A stretch of DNA of 11,255 nucleotides from an uncultured Blautia sp. (GTDB lineage Bacteria > Bacillota > Clostridia > Lachnospirales > Lachnospiraceae). The stretch spans positions 1 to 11,255 of the forward strand of contig URXG01000072.1 of NCBI GenBank assembly GCA_900551715.1. The letters run 5' to 3'. The notes below the pieces were generated by a model. The model worked only from the letters and a program-made list of their open reading frames with translations. It was not told where the DNA came from and did no database searches. The position numbers and the translations under genes are program-made. Of the stretch, positions 6,633 through 11,255 are shown one piece after another (the first letter of the stretch is position 1; every line of letters starts with the position of its first letter).

Positions 6633-6905
6633 TTATGGTTTCGGTGTTCCACAGTATTCACAGAAATGTCCTGTATTTGTGGCTCCGCAGCTGCATACCC
6701 ATTTATCACCTGCCGTCTGACGTGACATACCTGGAGCAGCCGTTCCCTGCTGTGGATAATCCCGAGATATCATATTGCCATACGCAGGTGCCGGAACACC
6801 CGTAAGTGCTGACACAATCTGATTGCCATTATCCAGCTTGCGGTTTCCTAAAAGCCCTATTTTTTCGCCACAGATATCACAGTACTTTTTGTCAAATAAT
6901 CCCAT
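6633..6905 (-). CDS. Small zinc-ribbon protein, apparent DUF4428/SPFH-tail deletion chimera
   Basis: This 90-residue protein has a near-perfect AAGGAGGT site 7 nt before its ATG, so it is likely translated. The N-terminus, MGLFDKKYCDICGEKIGLLG and then NRKLDNGN, matches the start of DUF4428-type proteins but stops where their second CxxC (CKDC) would come. After a Pro/Gly/Ala-rich linker it ends with a full ribbon, KWVCSCGATNTGHFCEYC and then GTPKP. That is the kind of tail found on SPFH proteins such as YdjI. The N-terminal half-ribbon (C9, C12) has no partner cysteines of its own kind. The simplest reading is a fusion of two genes, or of two domains, by internal deletion that lost the SPFH body. 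It is the first gene of the cassette, just upstream of the ydjG-like gene. A naturally short two-ribbon protein is the alternative. Confidence 0.7.
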   Translation of the reverse strand: MGLFDKKYCDICGEKIGLLGNRKLDNGNQIVSALTGVPAPAYGNMISRDYPQQGTAAPGMSRQTAGDKWVCSCGATNTGHFCEYCGTPKP

Positions 6906-6947
6906 TCCTGAAACCTCCTTCCGGCAGAGAATCTGTTACGTTACCGT

Positions 6948-7043
6948 TTACAAAATCTTTCCTAGTTCCCCTTCAAGTTCAGCTGTTGTTTCAGTTCCGT
7001 TTTCAATTGTTACAAGTGTCGCTTTACTTTCTGAATCTTTCTT
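6948..7043 (-). pseudogene. Start-less coding-like fragment in the cassette leader
   Basis: Between the cassette promoter and its first gene, one frame is open for 31 codons between TAA stops and reads like protein (ATLVTIENGTETTAELEGEL, then GKIL), while the other two frames are rich in stops. It has no ATG, GTG or TTG at its 5' end, so it is not a usable gene. I cannot identify the family. It may be a relic of a deleted gene, or chance in A-rich sequence. Confidence 0.3.
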
Positions 7044-7054
7044 TTATATTTGTT

Positions 7055-7083
7055 ATTATACCGGATGTTTCTTTTTTTTTCAC
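7055..7083 (-). promoter_or_regulatory. Putative sigma-A promoter of the inserted cassette
   Basis: -10 TATAAT (7055-7060, perfect) with -35 GTGAAA (7078-7083, 4/6) at 17 bases; the spacer starts with an A-run. It lies 32 bases beyond the infA terminator and about 150 bases before the first cassette gene. I looked for an ECF-type (SigW-like) pair and found GAAAC at 7067-7071, but no CGT element at the right distance. The weak -35 would fit activation by the cassette's response regulator (inference). Confidence 0.65.
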
Positions 7084-7114
7084 TATCACTTCTGACAGTA
7101 ACTGTATTTTGCGC

Positions 7115-7154
7115 AAAAAAAAGAACCAGAGACTCTATACGAATCTCCGATTCT
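7115..7154 (-). terminator. Strong intrinsic terminator after infA
   Basis: AGAATCGGAGATTC (7141-7154) pairs with GAGTCTCTGGTTCT (7122-7135) over 14 bp, three of them G-U, with loop GTATA. A run of eight T follows (7115-7122). The wobble pairs make it a good terminator only on the minus strand. It ends the transcript that includes infA before the inserted cassette. Confidence 0.88.
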
Positions 7155-7179
7155 TTTCAGTTAATCTATCCAACGGTTT

Positions 7180-7398
7180 TTATTTGTCTCTCCAAATGAT
7201 ACGTCCTTTGGACAAATCATACGGTGATAACTCTATGGTAACTTTATCTCCCGGAAGAATACGGATAAAATTCATACGCAGCTTACCGCTGATATGAGCC
7301 AGAACTACATGCTTGTTTTCCAGTTCAACTTTGAACATGGCATTTGGCAGCTTCTCCAGTACAGTGCCTTCCACTTCGATTACGTCTGCTTTTGACAT
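7180..7398 (-). CDS. infA: Translation initiation factor IF-1
   Basis: IF-1 binds the A site of the 30S subunit during initiation and assists IF-2 and IF-3. The 72-residue product is a single S1-like OB fold: MSKADVIEVEGTVLEKLPNA, then FKVELENKHVVLAHISGKLR, MNFIRILPGDKVTIELSPYD and GRIIWRDK. It is full length with family-typical ends. AGGAGGT lies 5 nt before the ATG. It follows map after 81 nt, a gap that holds a small terminator-like hairpin. It is followed by a strong terminator instead of rpmJ, which breaks the usual infA-rpmJ adjacency. Many Lachnospiraceae carry a small KOW-domain gene between map and infA (from memory); I find no trace of one in the gap. Confidence 0.98.
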   Translation of the reverse strand: MSKADVIEVEGTVLEKLPNAMFKVELENKHVVLAHISGKLRMNFIRILPGDKVTIELSPYDLSKGRIIWRDK

Positions 7399-7428
7399 TA
7401 TAAACCTCCTGTGTCATCTGTCATTAAT

Positions 7429-7456
7429 AAAAAATGTGTCTGCCCTTTGGGCAAAC
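7429..7456 (-). terminator. Candidate terminator or attenuator between map and infA
   Basis: GTTTGCCC pairs with GGGCAGAC (8 bp, one wobble) around an AAA loop. ACA and six T (7429-7434) follow. I see no promoter between it and infA, so if it works it must allow read-through, or infA is served by a promoter inside map that I did not detect. Confidence 0.5.
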
Positions 7457-7479
7457 CATTTGCTGAACCCCTGGAATAA

Positions 7480-8235
7480 TCAAAGAGTCAGAGTCAGTAT
7501 CTCAGGTTCTCCATCTGTAATAAGAATTGTATTTTCATAATGAGCAGAAAGAGATCCGTCCATAGTAACAACGGTCCACTCGTCATCTTCCCATGCAACA
7601 TCTGCACGTCCAAGATTGATCATCGGTTCAATAGCCAGTGTCATACCCGGCATCAGTTTGATTCCTCTTCTTTTCTGAGGAAAGTTCGGTATCTGCGGAT
7701 CCTCATGAAGATGAGTTCCTATTCCATGACCTACCAGATCTCTGACAATTCCATAATTAAATTTGGCAGCATACGCTCCAATGGCTTTGGAAATATCATT
7801 CAGATGATTTCCTGCTTTTGCAAATTTGATTCCCTCAAAGAAACTCTGTCTGGTAACATCCATAAGCTGTTTTGCTTCAGGTGAAACTTCTCCCACTGCA
7901 TAGGTACGGGCTGCATCAGAGTGATATCCCTTATAGATCAGTCCTGCATCAATCTTTACAAGATCTCCCTCCTGTATAATTTTGTGTTTGGAAGGAATTC
8001 CATGAACAACTTCATCATTCAGGCTAATACAGAATGATCCCGGAAAGCCCTGATAATTTAAAAAGTTTGGAGTACAGCCAAGAGAACGGATCATTTCTTC
8101 ACCGATCTTATCAAGTTCTTTTGTGCTGATACCTGGTTTGATATGAGTGGCAAGGTCATTATGAACTTTTTCCAGCAAATGACCGGCATGTCTCATAAGC
8201 TCGATTTCATGTTCTGACTTAATTGAAACTGACAT
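7480..8235 (-). CDS. map: Methionine aminopeptidase, type I
   Basis: It removes the initiator methionine from nascent proteins in the cytosol, using two divalent metal ions. The 251-residue enzyme has the full type I set of ligands: D96 (KIDAG), D107 (HSDAART), H170 (LVGHGIG), E203 (AIEPM) and E234 (YENT). H78 (VVHGIP) and H177 (HLHEDP) complete the active site. Family blocks GFPGSFCISLNDEVVHGIP and PQIPNF are clear. There is no N-terminal SH3-binding or zinc-finger extension, as expected for the short bacterial form. Its ATG lies 2 nt after the adk stop, and its ribosome site (GGGAG) is within the end of adk, so the two are translationally coupled. This fits the conserved secY-adk-map-infA order. 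Confidence 0.98.
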   Translation of the reverse strand: MSVSIKSEHEIELMRHAGHLLEKVHNDLATHIKPGISTKELDKIGEEMIRSLGCTPNFLNYQGFPGSFCISLNDEVVHGIPSKHKIIQEGDLVKIDAGLIYKGYHSDAARTYAVGEVSPEAKQLMDVTRQSFFEGIKFAKAGNHLNDISKAIGAYAAKFNYGIVRDLVGHGIGTHLHEDPQIPNFPQKRRGIKLMPGMTLAIEPMINLGRADVAWEDDEWTVVTMDGSLSAHYENTILITDGEPEILTLTL

Positions 8236-8237
8236 TT

Positions 8238-8882
8238 TTATTCTCCCAAGATTTCGACGATTTCCTGGAACACTTCATCCAGTGTGCGGGTTCCGTCTAC
8301 AGTCTTTAATACGCCCTGCTTTGTATAGTAGTCAATCAATGGCTGTGTCTGATCATGATATACAGTAAGACGTTTGGATACTGTCTCCGGCTTGTCATCA
8401 TCACGAAGAACAAGCTTTTCGCCACAGGTATCACAGATTCCTTCTGTCTTAGGTGCTGCATATACAATATGATAAGTAGCTCCGCATTTCAGGCAGGCTC
8501 TTCTGCCGGACATACGGTTTACGATGTTTTCGTCCGGAACATCTACATCGATGGCATAATCAATCTTACTCCCCAGCTTGTTCAGTGCTTCTGTAAGGCA
8601 CTCTGCCTGTGGGATTGTTCTCGGAAAACCATCCAGTACATAGCCGTTTTTTGCATCCTTCTGCTGGATTCTGTCTACTACAAGATCGCAGGTAAGTTCA
8701 TCTGGTACTAAAAGTCCCTGATCCATATAAGTTTTTGCTTTTTTGCCTAATTCAGTACCGTTTTTGATATTTGCACGAAAAATATCTCCTGTAGAAATAT
8801 GAGGAATACTATATTTCTCTGCAATTTTTTTGGCCTGTGTTCCTTTTCCGGCACCTGGTGCACCCAACATAATGATTCTCAT
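8238..8882 (-). CDS. adk: Adenylate kinase, zinc-LID form
   Basis: It catalyses ATP + AMP to 2 ADP in the cytosol and sets the adenylate energy balance. The 214 residues are the usual length of the long form. The P-loop GAPGAGKGT is at 7-15, the AMP-binding region contains STGDIFR (30-36), GYVLDGFPRT is at 80-89, and the LID runs from about 125 to 162. C130-x2-C133 and C150-x2-C153 form the structural zinc site typical of Gram-positive enzymes. AAGGAGGG lies 9 nt before the ATG. The 155-base gap after secY carries its own promoter, an inverted repeat and a terminator/anti-terminator-like pair. Transcription of adk-map(-infA) may therefore be adjusted separately from that of the ribosomal genes upstream. 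Confidence 0.99.
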   Translation of the reverse strand: MRIIMLGAPGAGKGTQAKKIAEKYSIPHISTGDIFRANIKNGTELGKKAKTYMDQGLLVPDELTCDLVVDRIQQKDAKNGYVLDGFPRTIPQAECLTEALNKLGSKIDYAIDVDVPDENIVNRMSGRRACLKCGATYHIVYAAPKTEGICDTCGEKLVLRDDDKPETVSKRLTVYHDQTQPLIDYYTKQGVLKTVDGTRTLDEVFQEIVEILGE

Positions 8883-8915
8883 TATAAAATACCCTCCTTT
8901 TCTTATGAAGCCCTC

Positions 8916-8952
8916 AAAAAACAGAAAAAGGTCCGATAAACCTTTTATCCGG
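8916..8952 (-). terminator. Candidate attenuator before adk: two mutually exclusive hairpins
   Basis: Hairpin A is CCG(G)AUAAA-AGG-UUUAUCGG (8933-8952, 8 bp with one bulged G). Hairpin B is AAAAGGU-UUAUCGG-ACCUUUU (8926-8946, 7 bp), followed by U-rich sequence to 8916. They share bases and cannot both form. B looks like a weak intrinsic terminator and A like an antiterminator. No leader peptide or known ligand-binding element is visible upstream. Confidence 0.45.
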
Positions 8953-8965
8953 TATACTAAGGCAT

Positions 8966-8995
8966 AAGGTTGTGATGTACAAACACCACAACCTT
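8966..8995 (-). promoter_or_regulatory. 12-bp inverted repeat at the predicted adk transcription start (possible operator)
   Basis: AAGGTTGTGGTG and CATCACAACCTT are complementary over 12 positions (one G-U as RNA; one mismatch as a DNA palindrome), separated by TTTGTA. It starts 2 bases after the -10 and spans the predicted start site (about 8990). This is the position of a repressor operator. As RNA from secY read-through it would be a strong hairpin, but no U-tract follows on this strand. Confidence 0.5.
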
Positions 8996-8996
8996 T

Positions 8997-9025
8997 ATTT
9001 TACAGTGTGCTGCGTCTACAGTCAA
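8997..9025 (-). promoter_or_regulatory. Sigma-A promoter for adk-map
   Basis: -35 TTGACT (9020-9025, 5/6), a 17-base spacer and -10 TAAAAT (8997-9002, 5/6), starting 13 bases after the secY stop. This is the best promoter match in the window after the cassette's -10. Confidence 0.75.
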
Positions 9026-9037
9026 TAACACAACTCA

Positions 9038-10354
9038 CTAATTATTCAAAAAGCCTTTGTAATTGCGGACGAGCAGCTGTGATTCAACCTGTTTCAGTGT
9101 TTCCAGTACGACACCAACAACGATGATGATAGATGTACCTCCAAATGAAACATTTGCCCCAAATACTCCGTTAAAGAAGAATGGGATAACAGCTACGATA
9201 ATAAGACCTACCGCACCTATAAAAATAATATAACTGAGCATCTTTGTCAGATAATCTGATGTTGCTTTACCAGGACGAATACCCGGGATAAAGCCACCCT
9301 GTTTCTTGATATTATCAGCAACTTCCAGTGGATTGAATGTAATGGAAGTATAGAAATATGCAAAGAACACACAAAGTACCATATACAGCAGCAATCCCCA
9401 GCTGTACTGGATCTGTTTCGGATTACACCAGTTACTTGATGAAAGACCTCTTAAGATTTCGCTTCCAATACCTGTTCCATTTGCCTTACCTGCAAACTGG
9501 GCAATAACTCCCGGGAATGACATAATAGAAGAAGCAAAGATAATCGGAATAACCCCGGCTGTATTGACCTTCAGAGGAATATTGGTGGACTGACCGCCCA
9601 TCATCTTTCTTCCTACCATTTTTCTGGAATACTGAACCGGAATTCTTCTTTCTGCTCCATTAAGAATAAGTACAAATACCACTACTATCAGAATGATTGC
9701 AAAGATAATAAGTCCTGCAAGCATACCTTTGGCAATGGTCTTTCCTTTGATGAAGTTCTCATATAATGTTGTCATATCACTTGGAATACGAGAAATGATA
9801 TTTACTGCAAGTACAATAGAAATACCGTTTCCTACACCTTTTTCTGTGATACGTTCACCAATCCACATCAGCATGGCTGAGCCTGCTGTAAGGCTGGCTA
9901 CAACAACGATTCCCTTGAGAACATTCATATCAGCAATGATGTTTCCACGAGCAAAACCAATGGTCATTGCAATAGACTCAAAAAGAGCAAGTCCTACTGT
10001 CACATATCGAGTGATAGCAGTCATTTTTTTTCTTCCCTCTTCACCATCTCTGTGCATTTCCTCCAGAGCAGGAATTGCAATTGTAAGAAGCTGAATGATA
10101 ATGGAAGACGTGATGTATGGTGTGATATTCAGAGCAAACACAGACATGCTCTCAAAAGAGCCGCCGGTGAATGCATCAAAAAAGTTAAATGCATCACCGG
10201 TGTTACTCTGAAACCATCTCTTAAAAACATCACTGTCGACACCTGGGATGGGCATCTGGGAACCAATTCGGATGACAAGAATCATCCAGAATACATAGAG
10301 AAGCTTACGACGCATCTCTTTTACTCTAAAAACATTTTTAAGAGTCTCAAACAT
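9038..10354 (-). CDS. secY: Preprotein translocase subunit SecY
   Basis: SecY is the protein-conducting channel of the Sec translocon in the plasma membrane. It works with SecE and SecG, and with SecA or the ribosome. The 438-residue protein shows ten hydrophobic segments and the diagnostic blocks: MRRKLLYVFWMILVIRIG (TM1), NITPYITSSIIIQLL (TM2), EKGVGNGISIVL (TM4), ERRIPVQYSRKMVG (cytosolic loop 4) and FNPLEVADNIKKQGGFIPGI plus RPG (cytosolic loop 5, with the arginine that contacts SecA or ribosome). Its length is normal. Its ATG overlaps the rplO stop by one base (TAATG), so translation is coupled to L15 synthesis. It is the last gene of the classical spc part before a new promoter serves adk. 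Confidence 0.99.
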   Translation of the reverse strand: MFETLKNVFRVKEMRRKLLYVFWMILVIRIGSQMPIPGVDSDVFKRWFQSNTGDAFNFFDAFTGGSFESMSVFALNITPYITSSIIIQLLTIAIPALEEMHRDGEEGRKKMTAITRYVTVGLALFESIAMTIGFARGNIIADMNVLKGIVVVASLTAGSAMLMWIGERITEKGVGNGISIVLAVNIISRIPSDMTTLYENFIKGKTIAKGMLAGLIIFAIILIVVVFVLILNGAERRIPVQYSRKMVGRKMMGGQSTNIPLKVNTAGVIPIIFASSIMSFPGVIAQFAGKANGTGIGSEILRGLSSSNWCNPKQIQYSWGLLLYMVLCVFFAYFYTSITFNPLEVADNIKKQGGFIPGIRPGKATSDYLTKMLSYIIFIGAVGLIIVAVIPFFFNGVFGANVSFGGTSIIIVVGVVLETLKQVESQLLVRNYKGFLNN

Positions 10355-10794
10355 TAGATCACCTCTACTGTACCACCCGCAGCTTCGATTTTAGCTTTTG
10401 CTGTTTCACTTACAGCATTAACTTTAACATTAAGTTTCTTGGTAAGTTCACCGTTTCCAAGAATCTTAACACCGTCTCCAGCTTTGGAAATTGCTCTGCT
10501 GGACAGTAAGGTATCAACTGTTACTTCTGCTCCGTCTTCAAAACGGTTCAGAACGTCAACATTGATTGCAATGATTTCTTTTGTATTTCTGTTTTTGAAG
10601 CCTCTCTTAGGAAGACGTCTGTATAAAGGCATCTGTCCACCTTCAAATCCCGGTTTCTTGTGTCCGGAACGAGCTAACTGTCCTTTATGTCCTTTTCCGG
10701 CCGTTTTGCCGTTTCCGGAACCATGTCCACGGCCTCTTCTGAAGTTATCACTGTGTTTAGAACCTTCTGCTGGTCTTAAATTTGATAATTCCAT
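10354..10794 (-). CDS. rplO: 50S ribosomal protein L15 (uL15)
   Basis: L15 is a late-binding 50S assembly protein contacting several 23S rRNA domains. The 146 residues begin MELSNLRPAEGSKHSDNFRR, followed by the glycine-rich RGHGSGNGKTAGKGHKGQ signature, FEGGQMPLYRRLPKRGF and a globular C-terminus ending AAGGTVEVI. The frame is open to an ATG at 10821, but I start at 10794: MELSNL is the family start and AAGGAGGT lies properly upstream of it, whereas the longer version would put that site inside the gene. It follows rpmD by 41 nt and overlaps secY by one base. Confidence 0.98.
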   Translation of the reverse strand: MELSNLRPAEGSKHSDNFRRGRGHGSGNGKTAGKGHKGQLARSGHKKPGFEGGQMPLYRRLPKRGFKNRNTKEIIAINVDVLNRFEDGAEVTVDTLLSSRAISKAGDGVKILGNGELTKKLNVKVNAVSETAKAKIEAAGGTVEVI

Positions 10795-10835
10795 CTTTGG
10801 CACCTCCTTTATATTATTCAATCTCTGGATATTAC

Positions 10836-11018
10836 TTATGCTTCTTCTACCTTTACAAGATGCTGAACCTGCTGGATCATTCCTCTTGTTGCAGCATTGT
10901 CAGGCATTTCAACTGTTTTGTGCATTTTGGTAAGTCCCATAGCAGTTACAGTTTTTTTGTGTTTCGGTACAGCTCCGATTGGGGACTTAACCAGTGTAAC
11001 CTTTAATGTGTTTGCCAT
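10836..11018 (-). CDS. rpmD: 50S ribosomal protein L30 (uL30)
   Basis: L30 is a small 50S protein; the gene is absent from some bacteria but usual in Firmicutes. The 60-residue product, MANTLKVTLVKSPIGAVPKH and then TVTAMGLTKMHKTVEMPDNA with RGMIQQVQHLVKVEEA, is the standard bacterial short form with the ferredoxin-like fold. AAGGAGG lies 7-8 nt before the ATG. It sits between rpsE and rplO at the conserved place, 13 nt after the rpsE stop. Confidence 0.97.
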   Translation of the reverse strand: MANTLKVTLVKSPIGAVPKHKKTVTAMGLTKMHKTVEMPDNAATRGMIQQVQHLVKVEEA

Positions 11019-11031
11019 TATTTTTTCCTCC

Positions 11032-11255
11032 TTATGCCAGAATCTCTTCTACAGATTTTCCGCGAAGTTTAGCAACTTCTTCCGGAGTTTTCAGCTGGCT
11101 TAAACCTTCGATTGTAGCCAGTACAACGTTCTGTTTATTTCTGGATCCCATACATTTGGTACGGATGTTCTTGATTCCTGCAAGTTCGATTACCGCACGA
11201 GCCGGACCACCAGCGATAACACCGGTACCTTCCGGAGCACGTTTCAGAAGCATTT
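11032..11255 (-). CDS. rpsE: 30S ribosomal protein S5 (uS5), partial: N-terminus beyond the window edge
   Basis: S5 helps maintain decoding accuracy on the 30S subunit and contacts S4 and S8. The last 73 residues plus two bases of the preceding codon are present. They form the C-terminal S5 fold: LLKRAPEGTGVIAGGPARAV, IELAGIKNIRTKCMGSRNKQ, NVVLATIEGLSQL and an end at SVEEILA. The N-terminal double-stranded-RNA-binding-like domain is cut off by the right edge. The ATG near 11253 is internal, not a start. It is the most upstream gene of the spc segment seen here. Confidence 0.97.
   Translation of the reverse strand, partial: MLLKRAPEGTGVIAGGPARAVIELAGIKNIRTKCMGSRNKQNVVLATIEGLSQLKTPEEVAKLRGKSVEEILA

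Noticed and set aside
1209..7114. Mobile element, attachment site or CRISPR as vehicle for the cassette
   Set aside because: I found no integrase, transposase, tRNA gene, terminal inverted repeats or spaced repeat array at either boundary. The 11-base repeat flanks rpmJ, not the cassette.
6806..7297. Plus-strand 163-codon open frame
   Set aside because: It runs antisense through infA, its terminator, the cassette promoter and the small ribbon gene; it is Phe/Ser-rich and lacks a ribosome site.
8966..9001. Inverted repeat followed by TTTATTTT on the plus strand, as a plus-strand terminator
   Set aside because: No plus-strand gene approaches it from the left, and its position against the adk promoter favours an operator.
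10439..10933. Plus-strand 164-codon open frame antisense to rplO and rpmD
   Set aside because: It is the complement of two certain ribosomal genes and its hydrophobic, Pro-rich translation is typical of antisense shadows.

Overview
The window reads as part of the spc/alpha ribosomal-protein cluster of a low-to-medium GC Clostridia. Lachnospiraceae is my best guess, from the protein sequences, the strong AAGGAGG ribosome binding sites and the gene families present; I could not run a search to confirm it. Every gene I accept lies on the minus strand, so transcription runs from high to low coordinates.

Right part (11255 down to 7180): the 3' end of rpsE, then rpmD, rplO, secY, adk, map and infA, the canonical Gram-positive order. 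secY overlaps rplO by one base. A 155-base gap before adk holds a near-consensus promoter, a 12-bp inverted repeat at the predicted transcription start, and two mutually exclusive hairpins, one of them terminator-like. A smaller terminator-like hairpin separates map from infA, and a strong intrinsic terminator follows infA.

Middle part (about 7083 down to 1243): in most Firmicutes infA is followed directly by rpmJ. Here a foreign block of about 5.8 kb lies between them, with its own promoter. It encodes a tiny zinc-ribbon protein that looks like a deletion chimera, a membrane-anchored double zinc-ribbon protein (YdjG-like), a secreted and anchored TPM-domain protein (YdjH-like), a multi-pass membrane protein with a degenerate histidine-kinase tail, a genuine NarX/DesK-type histidine kinase and a NarL-type response regulator. 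The first three recall the Bacillus subtilis pspA-ydjGHI envelope-stress operon. The last three look like a two-component system with an extra pseudo-kinase membrane sensor. I infer an envelope-stress sensing cassette. Two of its genes appear eroded: the small ribbon protein by an internal deletion and the pseudo-kinase at its 5' end.

Left part (1208 down to 1): rpmJ, which starts with GTG, then rpsM and the 5' two thirds of rpsK. rpmJ has its own promoter, which explains how the ribosomal genes are expressed beyond the insertion. The 301-base gap between rpmJ and rpsM carries a second promoter of the same design (a shared 11-base block covers both -35 regions) and a highly structured leader of about 215 nt. 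This leader has two hairpins with the same UACCGAG loop. It sits where the S4-regulated alpha-operon leader lies in E. coli, so it is a candidate autoregulatory mRNA element.
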